From Candidatus Rokuibacteriota bacterium (GTDB lineage: Bacteria; Methylomirabilota; Methylomirabilia; Rokubacteriales; CSP1-6): 64,000 nucleotides of DNA. The position numbers were made by a program, and so were the translations under genes. The stretch's first letter is position 1. Every line of letters starts with the position of its first letter. Positions 1-7,980 of the stretch are shown in pieces. A model generated the notes under the pieces. That model made no database searches. It worked only from the letters and a program-made list of their open reading frames with translations, and was not told the DNA's origin. The DNA lies in NCBI GenBank assembly GCA_003221695.1, contig QHSX01000044.1:1-64000 (forward strand), in the 5' to 3' direction.

Positions 1-222
1 GAGCGCGCCTCCCGCCAGCGCCGCCACGGCGATCCGGGGCAGGCGGATCGAGAGGGTCACGACGCTCTCGATCGACCCGGCCGCCGCGCGCCCGGTCACG
101 GCGCTGATCACCCGACGGGGCGAGAGCGCGGCACTCCCGAGCAGGAGCGCCGCGGCAGCGACGGCGACGAAGAGCGCGGCGAGTCCCCCCACCACGAGGG
201 CGAGCCGTCCCTGCGGGCTCAC
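1..222 (-). CDS. btuC: FecCD/BtuC-family ABC transporter permease, N-terminal part
   Basis: This is the first 74 codons of a gene running off the left edge of the window. The GTG start overlaps the stop of the upstream substrate-binding protein gene (GTGA), so the two are translationally coupled. The visible residues show a hydrophobic first membrane helix, then an SPRRVISAV-type stretch and a LRLPR-like motif (IRLPRIAVAALAGGAL). This is the typical N-terminal layout of FecCD/BtuC permeases, which form the inner-membrane channel for corrinoid or siderophore import. Its place after the btuF-like gene in a riboswitch-controlled cobalamin operon makes a corrinoid substrate likely. The ATPase partner (btuD) would be expected further left, outside the window. 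The family call is good; the substrate is inferred. Confidence 0.8.
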   Translation of the reverse strand, partial: MSPQGRLALVVGGLAALFVAVAAAALLLGSAALSPRRVISAVTGRAAAGSIESVVTLSIRLPRIAVAALAGGAL

Positions 223-1112
223 TCGAACGCCTCGGGGTGGATCGCGCGCGCGAGCAGCTCGAGGCCGTCCACGACGCGCGGGCCATAGCGGTGGACGAGG
301 TTCCCTTCTACACGGTGGAGCCGCCCCGCGCGGACCGCGGGCAGGCTCGTCAGCCGCCGCCACCGTTCCTCGTCGATCGGCCCCGTGTTGGCGCCGTGGT
401 TGGCGAGGAGGATCACCTCGGGAGCTCTCGCCACCGCCGACTCGAGGCTCAGGCGCGGGTAGGCGTCCGCCTCGTCTGCGGTGACGGACTGCCCTCCGGC
501 GAGCCGGATCAGCTCGGTCACGAGCGCCTCGCGGCCAGGAACGATGAGCGGCTCGGGCCAGAGCACGTAGAGGACACGGGGGTGCGGTAGCGGCGCGACC
601 GCCCTCGCGACCGCCGCGACCCGCTGCTCGAGGCGCCTGAGCAAGGGGGCCGCCGCGTGCTGGGACCCGGTCAGCGCGCCGAGGCGGGCGATGAGATCAG
701 TGACGTCGCTCACGCGGTGGGCGGCAACAAGATACGTGGGGACGCCGAGTCGCTTGAGCTGGGTGAAAGTCTCCTCGCGGTTGCCCTCGGTCGTCGCGAT
801 CACGAGGTCGGGCCGGAGGGCGACGATCACCTCGAGATTGGGATTGACCATGCCGCCCACGCTCGGCCTCCCGCGGGCCGCCGGCGGGTAGTCGCAGAAG
901 TCGGTCACGCCGACCAGCCGCGCCTCGGCGCCGAGGGCGAAGAGCACCTCGGTGACGCTCGGGACGAGCGAGACGATGCGGGCGGGCGGCGCCGCGAGCG
1001 CCACCTCGCGGCCGAGCATGTCGCGCGCCGAGAACGCTTCGGCGGGCGGTGAGACCGCGAGGAGGAGCCCGAGCACGAGGGCGGGGGCTCTCACGGCGCC
1101 GACCCGGCGCAT
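219..1112 (-). CDS. btuF: Corrinoid ABC transporter substrate-binding protein (BtuF-like)
   Basis: This 297-residue protein begins with an n-region and hydrophobic core ending at a PPAEA-F signal-peptidase-like site, so it is exported to the periplasm. The mature part has the BtuF/FhuD-type fold signature, with ARIVSLVPSVTEVLFALG near residues 45-62 and GVTDFCDYPP near 68-77. It should bind vitamin B12 or cobinamide and deliver it to the BtuCD-type permease encoded immediately downstream. The ATG start overlaps the end of cobB by 22 bases, and the stop overlaps the permease start, so it sits inside the cobalamin operon controlled by the riboswitch near 4.2 kb. A longer open frame continues upstream in the same phase but is only a shadow of cobB. 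An iron-siderophore substrate is less likely in this context. Confidence 0.88.
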   Translation of the reverse strand: MRRVGAVRAPALVLGLLLAVSPPAEAFSARDMLGREVALAAPPARIVSLVPSVTEVLFALGAEARLVGVTDFCDYPPAARGRPSVGGMVNPNLEVIVALRPDLVIATTEGNREETFTQLKRLGVPTYLVAAHRVSDVTDLIARLGALTGSQHAAAPLLRRLEQRVAAVARAVAPLPHPRVLYVLWPEPLIVPGREALVTELIRLAGGQSVTADEADAYPRLSLESAVARAPEVILLANHGANTGPIDEERWRRLTSLPAVRAGRLHRVEGNLVHRYGPRVVDGLELLARAIHPEAFE

Positions 1113-2491
1113 GCCCTCACGAAGGCGCGCGGGAGCTCGGGGTTCGAGGCGAAGTGGAGGTGGACGTAGCTCATGAGCGTCCGGCCGACGCGATAGCCCT
1201 CCGCGCGCGCGGTCGCGCCGCGCCCGGCGATCCGATAGACGCGCTCGACGTCGTCCGGCACGGGGTCGAGGGTCGAGTAGTGGAACTCGTGGCCGCGCGC
1301 GACGGCCCCCGCGGGGCCGATCGGTGTGTCGCTCGTGAGCGCGACCTCCGTGTAGCCGAGCGCCATGCGTCGCGGCCGCATCCTGACCGCGGCGGGCAGC
1401 ACACCCACCATCGGGTGCGCGACGCCGTCGGCGTCCTCGAGCGTCTCGGCCAGGTACATGAGGCCGCCGCACTCGGCGTAGACCGGCCGCCCCGCCTCGG
1501 TAAACCGCCTCACCGCCTTCTTTATCACCGCGTTCTCGGCGAGACGCCGCGCGTGAAGCTCGGGGTAGCCACCGCCGAAATACAGGCCGTCCACGTCCGG
1601 CAGCTCGTGGTCGCCGAGCGGGCTCCAGAAGTGGAGCTCGGCGCCGGCCTCGCGAAGCAAGTCGAGATTCTCCGCGTAATAGAACTGGAATGCCGCGTCG
1701 CGGGCGACGCCGATTCGGACGAGTCGGGACGGGGCCGCCAGGTACCGCTCGGAACGACACTCGCTCTCGGGCCGGCCCCATCCCGACTCGGCGAACGCCT
1801 CCATCTCGCGCGCGAGCAACAGGAGACGGTCAAGGTCGACGGAGCGGTCGACGGCATCGCCGAGGCGACGAAGCTTTGCTGTATCGAGCACGCCCTCCGC
1901 CGCCGTCACCAGCCCGAGGTGTCGCTCTGGGAGCGCCAGCGTCTCGTCGCGGGCGATCGCGCCGAGCGGCGTCGCGCGGCACGTGGCGGCGATCGCGTCC
2001 AGCACCATGCGGCCGTGGCCCTCGCCTCCCACGCGGTTGACGATGACGCCGGCCAGGCTCAGCTCGGGATCGAAGCCCTCGAAGCCCCGAACCACCGCCG
2101 CGGCGCTCCGGGCCGACGTCCACGCGTCCACCACCAGCACCACGGGTGCGTGGAGCCACTTCGCGATCTCCGCCGTCGAGCCCTCCTCGCCCGTGCCGTC
2201 GATGCCGTCGAAGCACCCCATCACGCCTTCGACCACGGCGAGGTCGGCGCCGCGCGCGTGACGCGCGACGCTCGCGAGGACGGCCTCGCGCCCGCACATC
2301 CAGCCGTCGAGGTTGTACGAGGGGTGCCCGGTGGCGAGCGCGTGGAGGCCCGGATCGATGAAGTCCGGTCCCACCTTGAACGCCTGGACCCGGAGGCCAC
2401 GCCGTCCGAGCGCCTCGAGCAGCCCGAGCGTGATCGAGGTCTTGCCGACGCCGGTGGCCACCCCCGCGATCACCAGCACGCGCGTCGTCAT
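1091..2491 (-). CDS. cobB: Cobyrinate a,c-diamide synthase (CobB/CbiA)
   Basis: This 466-residue enzyme amidates the a and c side chains of cobyrinic acid (or hydrogenobyrinic acid) using glutamine and ATP, in the cytoplasm. The N-terminal half is a dethiobiotin-synthetase-like ATPase domain with the P-loop GVATGVGKTS at residues 10-19 and a VEGVMGCFDG motif near 87-96. The C-terminal half is a class I-like glutamine amidotransferase domain, with GGGYPE near 306-311 and the nucleophile Cys341 in AECGGLMYL. The length is normal for the family. It is the third gene of the operon: its start overlaps the stop of cobT (ATGA) and its end overlaps btuF. Its presence suggests the organism can process incomplete corrinoids or makes the ring itself; ring-assembly genes are not in this window. 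Confidence 0.95.
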   Translation of the reverse strand: MTTRVLVIAGVATGVGKTSITLGLLEALGRRGLRVQAFKVGPDFIDPGLHALATGHPSYNLDGWMCGREAVLASVARHARGADLAVVEGVMGCFDGIDGTGEEGSTAEIAKWLHAPVVLVVDAWTSARSAAAVVRGFEGFDPELSLAGVIVNRVGGEGHGRMVLDAIAATCRATPLGAIARDETLALPERHLGLVTAAEGVLDTAKLRRLGDAVDRSVDLDRLLLLAREMEAFAESGWGRPESECRSERYLAAPSRLVRIGVARDAAFQFYYAENLDLLREAGAELHFWSPLGDHELPDVDGLYFGGGYPELHARRLAENAVIKKAVRRFTEAGRPVYAECGGLMYLAETLEDADGVAHPMVGVLPAAVRMRPRRMALGYTEVALTSDTPIGPAGAVARGHEFHYSTLDPVPDDVERVYRIAGRGATARAEGYRVGRTLMSYVHLHFASNPELPRAFVRACAGSAP

Positions 2492-3549
2492 CGCCCCGAC
2501 GCCCCCTCCGATTGGCTCACGCCAGCAGACTTGAACGTCGCCATCTCGCGCCAGATCAGCGCGGCGGCGCGCGCCAGGTGGATGAAGAGGGCGGCGCCCG
2601 TCCCCTCCCCGAGGCGCAGCGCGAGGTCGAGGTAGGGCGTGAGCCCGAGGTGGTCGAGGATCACGGCGTGGCCGGGCTCGGCCGAGCGGTGGGAGGCGAA
2701 GAGCGCGTGGCGCGCGTCGGGGGCGAGCGTCACCGCGACGAGCGCGGCGGCGCCCGAGATGAAGCCGTCGAGCACCACGGGGACGCGGCGGGCGGCGCCG
2801 GCGAGGATCACGCCGACAAGCCCCGCGATCTCGAAGCCGCCGACCTTGGCCAGGACGTCCAGACCATCGCGCGCATCGGGGAGATTCACGGCGAGCGCGC
2901 GGCGGACGACGTCCACCTTGCGGGCGAGCGTCGCGTCGTCCACGCCGGTGCCGCGCCCCGTGACGCGCTCGGGGAGAGCGCCCGTGATCGCCGCGGCGAT
3001 CGCGCTCGCCGCGGTGGTGTTGCCGATTCCCATCTCGCCGGTGGCCAGGAGATCGGCGCCGGCGTCGAGCGCCTGCTCGGCGAGCCGCGCGCCCGTCTCG
3101 AGTGCCTGCAGGGCCTGCGCGTGCGTCATCGCCGGGCCCCGGGCGAGATTGGCGGTGCCGGGCGCGATCGCGCAGGCCACGAGCTCGGGCGAGCTCCCGA
3201 TCGGGCTCGCCACGCCAAAGTCTGCGACGACGACGCGCGCCCCCGCCTGGCGCGCGAGGACGTTCACCGCGGCGCCGCCGCGCAGGAAGTTCTCGACCAT
3301 CTGCGCGGTCACGATCTGGGGGTACGCGCTCACGCCCTCGGCGACCACGCCGTGGTCAGCGGCGAAGGTGAAGATGTGGGGCCGCTCGACGCGCGGCGCT
3401 CCGCCGGCGAGCCCGGCGAGGCGCGCCGCGAGCTCCTCGAGCCGCCCCAGGCTTCCCGGCGGTTTCGTCAGGCTGTCGAGGTGGCGCTGCCCGTCGGCGA
3501 GTCCTCCGGCCGGCGGGGCGGTGATCGCGCTACGGAGCCTGGCGAGCAT
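2488..3549 (-). CDS. cobT: Nicotinate-nucleotide:dimethylbenzimidazole phosphoribosyltransferase
   Basis: CobT activates the lower ligand of cobalamin by moving phosphoribose from nicotinate mononucleotide to 5,6-dimethylbenzimidazole, giving alpha-ribazole phosphate. The 353-residue protein has normal length and carries the family signatures: an LTKPPGSLGRLEELA stretch near residue 27, FAADHGV near 62-68, the GEMGIGNTTAASA loop at 171-183, and a C-terminal RLGEGTGAAL segment holding the catalytic glutamate. The gene follows cobU with a 20-base overlap and overlaps cobB by four bases. Its product goes to CobC and CobS, which are encoded separately at 9.6-11 kb. No synthesis gene for dimethylbenzimidazole is visible in the window. 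Confidence 0.96.
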   Translation of the reverse strand: MLARLRSAITAPPAGGLADGQRHLDSLTKPPGSLGRLEELAARLAGLAGGAPRVERPHIFTFAADHGVVAEGVSAYPQIVTAQMVENFLRGGAAVNVLARQAGARVVVADFGVASPIGSSPELVACAIAPGTANLARGPAMTHAQALQALETGARLAEQALDAGADLLATGEMGIGNTTAASAIAAAITGALPERVTGRGTGVDDATLARKVDVVRRALAVNLPDARDGLDVLAKVGGFEIAGLVGVILAGAARRVPVVLDGFISGAAALVAVTLAPDARHALFASHRSAEPGHAVILDHLGLTPYLDLALRLGEGTGAALFIHLARAAALIWREMATFKSAGVSQSEGASGR

Positions 3550-4096
3550 CCCCGGCCCTCGCGGACCCCGACGGCGCGACGGACTTGAGCGTGAGCGGCA
3601 CGCCGGCCACCATCAGCACGACGCGGTCGCACGCCGCGGCGACCTTCTGGTTCACGATCCCCAGGAGGTCACGGAAGCGGAGCCCCATCGTGGTCTCGGG
3701 ATGCACACCCTCGCCGACTTCGTTGGAGACGAGGGTGAAGGACGTCGCGCGACGGCCGATCACCTTGGCGAGCGCGTCGGCCTCGTCGAGGATCGCGTCG
3801 TCGGGGTCACCGCGCAGCAGGCGGTTCGAGACCCAGAGCGTCAGGCAGTCCACCACGACCGCGTCGTACGCGTCCTCCAGCTCGGCAAGGCGCCGGACGA
3901 GATCGTACGGCTCCTCGATGGTCTTCCAGTGGCGCGGACGCTCGGCCTGGTGGCGTGCGATGCGGCGCGCCATGTCGCCGTCGGTGGCGCGCGCCGTCGC
4001 GACGAAGGCGACGCGTGCGGAGCGCTCGGGATCGGAGACGGCGAAGCGGCTCTTACCGCTGCGCGCGCCCCCGAGGACGAAGACCGATGAGACCAT
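3530..4096 (-). CDS. cobU: Adenosylcobinamide kinase/guanylyltransferase
   Basis: CobU phosphorylates adenosylcobinamide and then transfers GMP to give adenosylcobinamide-GDP, the partner substrate of CobS. The 188-residue protein has the P-loop GGARSGKS at residues 9-16, and the H-x3-RP-x2-W pattern (HQAERPRHW) that carries the guanylylated histidine. It also has a WVSNRLL and EVGEGVHPE segment typical of the family. It is the first gene after the cobalamin riboswitch; about 40 bases separate the aptamer from the ATG. It therefore heads the operon cobU-cobT-cobB-btuF-btuC. When cobalamin is plentiful the aptamer should lower expression of all five genes. Confidence 0.95.
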   Translation of the reverse strand: MVSSVFVLGGARSGKSRFAVSDPERSARVAFVATARATDGDMARRIARHQAERPRHWKTIEEPYDLVRRLAELEDAYDAVVVDCLTLWVSNRLLRGDPDDAILDEADALAKVIGRRATSFTLVSNEVGEGVHPETTMGLRFRDLLGIVNQKVAAACDRVVLMVAGVPLTLKSVAPSGSARAGDARQAP

Positions 4097-4136
4097 GCTC
4101 CGGGCCCCCCTCGAAGACCGGCGTTTGGGTGCGCGC

Positions 4137-4302
4137 CCGGGCAGGTCTCCTGGCTCTCGGATCGTCCTACTCCCCGCGCCTTCCCGGCCTCGCGGCCAGT
4201 GGCTCTTCGCGGGTTTCGTCCCCGATTACAGTGACGGGGTCGCGACGGTTTTCAACCGCCTTCCCTGGGCCCTTCTGGGCATCCCGGGCGCGAGCTACGC
4301 GG
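4137..4302 (-). promoter_or_regulatory. Cobalamin riboswitch
   Basis: Read on the minus strand, this leader has the conserved blocks of the B12 aptamer in the right order. They are GGGAAGGCGGTTGAAAACCG, then ACCCCGTCACTGTAATCGGG, then GCCACTGG with a GGGAAGG block, then the 3' B12 box AGCCAGGAGACCTGCC at 4141-4156. The exact 5' edge is approximate. The aptamer lies directly upstream of cobU and reads in the same direction. The mechanism (translation or transcription control) is not decided; I see no strong terminator with a U-tract in the roughly 40 bases before the cobU start. Confidence 0.95.
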
Positions 4303-4358
4303 GGACGGTAGCAGATCCGGAGGCGCTGTGCAACGGAACCCGCGGCGCCTGATGAGCG

Positions 4359-4388
4359 TTGAAGGCGATGACGGCGACTCGTGATAAC
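4359..4388 (+). promoter_or_regulatory. Possible promoter of the metallo-beta-lactamase-fold gene at 4424
   Basis: A TTGAAG box at 4359 and a GATAAC box at 4383 are spaced 18 bases apart, ahead of a GAGGGAGGA ribosome-binding site and the ATG at 4424. The match to sigma-70 consensus is partial. The rest of 4303-4423 shows no gene. Confidence 0.35.
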
Positions 4389-4423
4389 TTCTGTCAGCCC
4401 TTCTCACCGAGGGAGGAACACTC

Positions 4424-5284
4424 ATGGAGATGGAGCGGCGCGATTTCCTGAAGCTCACGGCGGGCGCGCTCACCTACGCCCTCGCCACCGAGCCCACCTG
4501 GGCGCAGACCGCGAAGGTAGAAGTGCACTGGCTCGGCCAGGCGACGACCAAGCTCACGACGCTCACCGGCAAGGTCATCGTGATCGACCCGTTCCTCACC
4601 AACAACCCGAAGACGCCGCCCCAGTACAAGAACCTGGACGCGCTCGGCAAGGTGGACGTGATCCTCGTCACCCACGGCCACGGCGATCACGTCGGCACGA
4701 TCGGCCGCACGGACGCCTCGTGCGACGCGGCCGAGCTGTCGCGCCGCACAGGCGCCCCGGTGCTCGGTCCCGCCGGCTTGATCGCGACGATGGTCGACCT
4801 CGGCTGGGTCCCGCCCGAGAAGGCCGTCCGCTTCGGCAAGGGCGGGCGCGTGAACCCGCTCGGGCCGTCGATCACGATCACCCAGGTACGCGCGGAGCAC
4901 TCGTCGGAGGTCACCGTCGTCGATCCCGCCACGAAGAAGAGCACGACCTATCCCGGCGGCGAGCCGTGCGGCTTCATCGTCGAGTTCGAGAACGGGTTCC
5001 GGCTCTACCATATGGGCGACACGGGACTCTTCGGCGACATGAAGCTCATCGGGGAGTACTACAAGCCCGATCTCGTCATGATCCCGATCGGCGGCCACTT
5101 CGTCATGGACCCGCGCGACGCGGCGTACGCGACGCGGGAGATGCTGCGGCCGAAGCACGCGATCCCGATCCACTACGGAACGTTCCCCGTGCTGCGCGGC
5201 ACGCCGCAGGAGTACCAGACGGCGCTCGGTCAGACCCCGGTCCAGGTCCTTCCGCTGAGCCCGGGCGACAAGCAGACCTTTTAG
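4424..5284 (+). CDS. Tat-exported metallo-beta-lactamase-fold hydrolase (UPF0173-like)
   Basis: This 286-residue protein starts with a twin-arginine signal (ERRDFLKLTAGAL, cleavage near EPTWAQ), so it is probably exported folded. The mature part has the metal-ligand motif THGHGDHVG near residue 85, a HMGDTG motif near 193, GGHFVMDP near 225 and a late HYGTFP motif. Together these match the UPF0173 group of metal-dependent hydrolases in the metallo-beta-lactamase superfamily, whose substrate is not generally known. A good ribosome-binding site (GAGGGAGGA) precedes the ATG. The gene stands alone, divergent from the cobalamin operon and convergent with the gene at 5291. A Tat signal is not typical of most UPF0173 members, which suggests a periplasmic role here. 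Confidence 0.85.
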   Translation: MEMERRDFLKLTAGALTYALATEPTWAQTAKVEVHWLGQATTKLTTLTGKVIVIDPFLTNNPKTPPQYKNLDALGKVDVILVTHGHGDHVGTIGRTDASCDAAELSRRTGAPVLGPAGLIATMVDLGWVPPEKAVRFGKGGRVNPLGPSITITQVRAEHSSEVTVVDPATKKSTTYPGGEPCGFIVEFENGFRLYHMGDTGLFGDMKLIGEYYKPDLVMIPIGGHFVMDPRDAAYATREMLRPKHAIPIHYGTFPVLRGTPQEYQTALGQTPVQVLPLSPGDKQTF

Positions 5285-5290
5285 GACCCG

Positions 5291-5749
5291 TCAGGCGCCG
5301 GCGGCGCTCTCGTGCTCGCGGATCCGCCGCGAAAGCGTCACCAGGATCTTCTCGGTGAGCCCCGGAACCTCCCTGAGGAGCCGCCAGAAATGGGTCCGGT
5401 CGATCACGAGGAGCCGCAGGTCGGTTTCCGCCTTCACCGTCGCCGAGCGGGGCTCGCCGTCGAGCAGGCTCATCTCGCCGAAGAACTCGCCGGGTTGGAT
5501 GCGATGCCGTTTCTGGGCCGAGAGCGTGACGAGAGCCGTGCCGTCGATGATGATGAAGAACTCGTCGCCCGGCTCGCCCGCGCGCGTGAGGACGGTGCGC
5601 TCCGGCACCTCCACGACCGACGCGATGTCGGCGACCGCGCGGAGCTGGCGCAGGCTGCAATCCTCGAAGAGGGGCACGCGCTCGAGGTGCCGGATCTTCT
5701 CGTCGCGGGTGGTGCGGAACGTCCCGAACATCTTCCCGATGAGCTGCAT
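5291..5749 (-). CDS. Stand-alone cyclic-nucleotide-binding-domain protein
   Basis: This 152-residue protein is little more than one cyclic-nucleotide-binding (cNMP) beta-roll domain. It shows the typical PLFEDCSLRQLRAVADI entry helix, the GEPGDEFFIIIDG strand-loop, and the phosphate-binding cassette FFGEMSLLDGEPRSATV. It lacks a helix-turn-helix domain, so it is not a Crp-type transcription factor by itself. The C-terminal helices (KILVTLSRRIREHESA) could mediate dimerisation or contact a partner. I chose the ATG at 5749 over a GTG three bases upstream because the AAGGGGGC ribosome-binding site is better spaced. Proteins of this kind often act as cAMP- or c-di-GMP-responsive modules in trans; the partner is unknown here. 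Confidence 0.8.
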   Translation of the reverse strand: MQLIGKMFGTFRTTRDEKIRHLERVPLFEDCSLRQLRAVADIASVVEVPERTVLTRAGEPGDEFFIIIDGTALVTLSAQKRHRIQPGEFFGEMSLLDGEPRSATVKAETDLRLLVIDRTHFWRLLREVPGLTEKILVTLSRRIREHESAAGA

Positions 5750-5812
5750 CACGCCCCCTTCGTCTGCTTGTCCGTGTCGTTCACGGCGCGGTCGGCGAGC
5801 GCGCCGACCTTC

Positions 5813-6193
5813 TCAGAACCCCCTCAGGCGCTGGAGCTGCCGGCGCTCGCGCTTGGACGGTCGGCCGGCACCGGGCTCACGCCACGGCGGCGGCGCCTGG
5901 CGGACCCGCGGTGGCGCAGGGGGCGTCAGATCCTCGTACAGCGCGCGAGCCACCGGCGCGGGCCCGCGGATGGACGCGAGCGCCTGGACCTGCACGAGCC
6001 GCTTGCCGCCGCGCTGCGTGATGCGGAGGCGGTCGCCCACTCGCACCGGCTTGGCCGGCTTCGCGGCGTCGTCGTTGACGTCCACTTTGCCCCCCGCGCA
6101 CGCGGCGGCGGCCAGGCTTCGCGTCTTGAAGAAGCGCGCGGCCCAGAGCCACTTGTCCACGCGGAGCGAATCCGGCGAATCTGTCACGCCCAA
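5813..6193 (-). CDS. hslR: S4-domain RNA-binding protein, Hsp15-like
   Basis: This 126-residue basic protein has an N-terminal S4 RNA-binding domain (SLRVDKWLWAARFFKTRSLA, then a GGKVDVN and KPVRVGDRLRI pattern), as in Hsp15/HslR. Hsp15 binds 50S subunits that carry a stalled nascent chain and helps recycle them. The C-terminal tail is rich in proline, arginine and lysine, ending in GRPSKRERRQLQRLRGF, which is also typical. The start is a TTG at 6193; a TATGAT box ends five bases before it, so the message may be leaderless. It is divergent from the DUF3047 gene with only 20 bases between the starts. Confidence 0.85.
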   Translation of the reverse strand: MGVTDSPDSLRVDKWLWAARFFKTRSLAAAACAGGKVDVNDDAAKPAKPVRVGDRLRITQRGGKRLVQVQALASIRGPAPVARALYEDLTPPAPPRVRQAPPPWREPGAGRPSKRERRQLQRLRGF

Positions 6194-6213
6194 ACGGTAT
6201 CATAGGGCCTGGC

Positions 6214-6903
6214 ATGACCTGGGGGACCTCCACGAGATCCGCGCGGCCCCTCGGCGTGGCCACAGCCCTCCTCCTCGTCGCAACGGTGTCGGCGGCCGGC
6301 CTGGTCGTCGTCGAGGACTGGACGAAGCTCAAGCTCGGCGCCAACGGGATCCCCGACGGCTGGACCAGCGGCCAGGCGTGGGGCCTCCCGAAGCACGACT
6401 TCACGGTCGAAGAGAACGACGGCCACCGCGTGCTGCACCTCCGGAGCGAGGGCGACAGCTCGATGATCACCCGGGAGGTGAAGGTCGACCTCAAGGCGAC
6501 GCCGATCCTCGAGTGGCGCTGGAGAGTCGTGACCCTTCCGAAGGGCGCCGACGCTCGCAGCAAACACACGGACGACCAGGCCGCGCAGCTCTACGTCGTC
6601 TGGCCGCGCTTTCCCCGAGAGTTCCGGTCGCGGATCATCGGTTACATCTGGGACACGCAGGCCCCGCAGGGCCTCGTCGTGAAGAGTGAGAAGACGAGCA
6701 CGGTCACCTACATCGTCGTGCGCTCCGGGCCCGCCGACCTCGGGAAGTGGCTGACCGAACGGCGGAAGGTCGTCGAGGACTACAGGAAGATCTACGGCGA
6801 GGCGCCTGACAACCCCGGCGCCGTCTCGATCGCGATCGACTCCGACGACACGAACTCCTCGGCCGAGTCCTTCTTCGGGGCGATCACCTTCACGAAGCCG
6901 TGA
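6214..6903 (+). CDS. DUF3047 domain protein, probably exported
   Basis: This 229-residue protein has an N-terminal hydrophobic segment (ALLLVATVSAAGLVVV) that may be a signal peptide. It then carries a DUF3047-like domain over most of its length, with a VEDWTKLKLGANGIPDGW opening, an LEWRWRV motif, TDDQAAQLYVVWPRFP, and a C-terminal SIAIDSDDTNSSAESFFG block. The function of DUF3047 is not known; the fold resembles carbohydrate-binding or lipocalin-like beta sandwiches. The stop overlaps the GTG start of the ferritin-like gene (GTGA), so the two are co-translated. A TATCAT sequence ten bases before the ATG may be a promoter box. Confidence 0.8.
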   Translation: MTWGTSTRSARPLGVATALLLVATVSAAGLVVVEDWTKLKLGANGIPDGWTSGQAWGLPKHDFTVEENDGHRVLHLRSEGDSSMITREVKVDLKATPILEWRWRVVTLPKGADARSKHTDDQAAQLYVVWPRFPREFRSRIIGYIWDTQAPQGLVVKSEKTSTVTYIVVRSGPADLGKWLTERRKVVEDYRKIYGEAPDNPGAVSIAIDSDDTNSSAESFFGAITFTKP

Positions 6904-7553
6904 CGGACGCACGGGACTTCGTGCGGGACCTCGCCCAGGAGAACGCGGCCTTCTGGCGCGACCGCGACGTGCGTCTCGACCGTGGGGCCCCCCCGGCCGT
7001 GAGGCGCGAGCAGATCCGTTACCGAATGCGCCAGGGCGTCTACAACGAGCTCCGCTCCGTCGAGCTGATCGCCGCGTGGATCCCGCACGTGCCCGAGCGC
7101 GAGATCCGCGACCTCCTGCCGGGCCAGCTCGACGACGAGCAACGCCACTACCAGCTCCTGAGGAGGCGTGTCATCGAGCTCGGTGAGGACCCGGACGCCT
7201 ACCGCCCCCTGCCCGAGTGGGAGGCGCTCTTCGACTGGCTCGTCGCCTGCCGGGCGCGGCCGACGCTCGAGAAGCTCGCCATGTTCCAGTTCGCCGGCGA
7301 GACCCAGTCGTGTGAGGGATTCGAGACGCTGATCGCGCTCGCACAGGAGATCGACCCCGAGACCGCCGAGCTCTACCGCACGCGGATCCTCCCGGACGAG
7401 TACCGCCACGCGGCGATCGGCCGGCGGGCCCTGACGCTGCTCGCCGACACCCCGGCCGCCCAGGCGCAGGCGCGCGCTGCGTGCCGAGAGATGAACGAGA
7501 GGATCTTCGCCGCCTATCGCGCTCACCGCGTCCGCGTCGATCGGCGCGCATGA
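6900..7553 (+). CDS. Ferritin-like/haem-oxygenase-like helical protein
   Basis: This 217-residue helical protein starts at a GTG overlapping the DUF3047 stop. It has repeated helices with carboxylate and histidine ligands spaced as in ferritin-like or haem-oxygenase-like diiron proteins: NELRSVELIAAW, then QLDDEQRHYQLL (E-x2-H), then FAGETQSCEGFE, then LPDEYRHAAIGRRAL (D-E-x2-H). Two E/D-x2-H pairs on separate helices suggest a di-metal site. The substrate is unknown; diiron oxygenases, desaturases and storage proteins share this plan. The fused translation with an exported DUF3047 protein implies a shared task, although this protein has no export signal of its own. Confidence 0.7.
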   Translation: MTDARDFVRDLAQENAAFWRDRDVRLDRGAPPAVRREQIRYRMRQGVYNELRSVELIAAWIPHVPEREIRDLLPGQLDDEQRHYQLLRRRVIELGEDPDAYRPLPEWEALFDWLVACRARPTLEKLAMFQFAGETQSCEGFETLIALAQEIDPETAELYRTRILPDEYRHAAIGRRALTLLADTPAAQAQARAACREMNERIFAAYRAHRVRVDRRA

Positions 7554-7712
7554 AGGCCTGCCGACCCTCACCGACCGGCACCACTATCGTGTCAGGTTGG
7601 CGAGAACTGGCCAGTCTGAAAGGGAGCGCTCCGCACCCCCGTCCCTACTTTTCAGGAGATAAGAACCCTTGGCACCTGGCGCTCCTGTTGCAAGGCAGAA
7701 GGAGGGCCAGCG

Positions 7713-7964
7713 ATGAGTCAACTGACTGCGGAAGAACGCCGTCGGGCTTTCGAGCATCGCCAGGCGGCGCCGCTCGGCGCCAGACGGCCCCGAGCGATCA
7801 CGCTGGAGCAGCTCGGGCGTGAGCACCTCTGGCCGCGCGCGGTGAGACTCGGCGCTCTGCTCGCCCTCGCCGTCGTGGCGTTGCTCCTTCTCGCGCAGAG
7901 CGCGCGCGTCGTGTCGCGTCACGGCGGACCTGCGTTGATCGAGTGGCTCCTGCCGCGCGTCTGA
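7713..7964 (+). CDS. Small single-pass membrane protein, unknown
   Basis: This 83-residue product has a polar, arginine-rich N-terminal half and one clear membrane helix (LGALLALAVVALLLLAQSA, around residues 48-66), followed by a short tail ending in EWLLPRV. A strong ribosome-binding site (AAGGAGGG) lies seven bases before the ATG, which supports real translation. I recognise no family. The 159 bases before it (7554-7712) hold no gene. It is convergent with the gamma-glutamyltransferase gene. Confidence 0.6.
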   Translation: MSQLTAEERRRAFEHRQAAPLGARRPRAITLEQLGREHLWPRAVRLGALLALAVVALLLLAQSARVVSRHGGPALIEWLLPRV

Positions 7965-7980
7965 CGCCCTGGCGAGCCGT

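Noticed and set aside
7677..7692. TGGCGCT-N4-TTGCA, a sigma-54-like -24/-12 box before the small membrane protein gene
   Set aside because: The GG-N10-GC spacing fits, but the transcript would begin inside the ribosome-binding site at 7699-7706, and the box is only a partial match. No enhancer-binding regulator is nearby.
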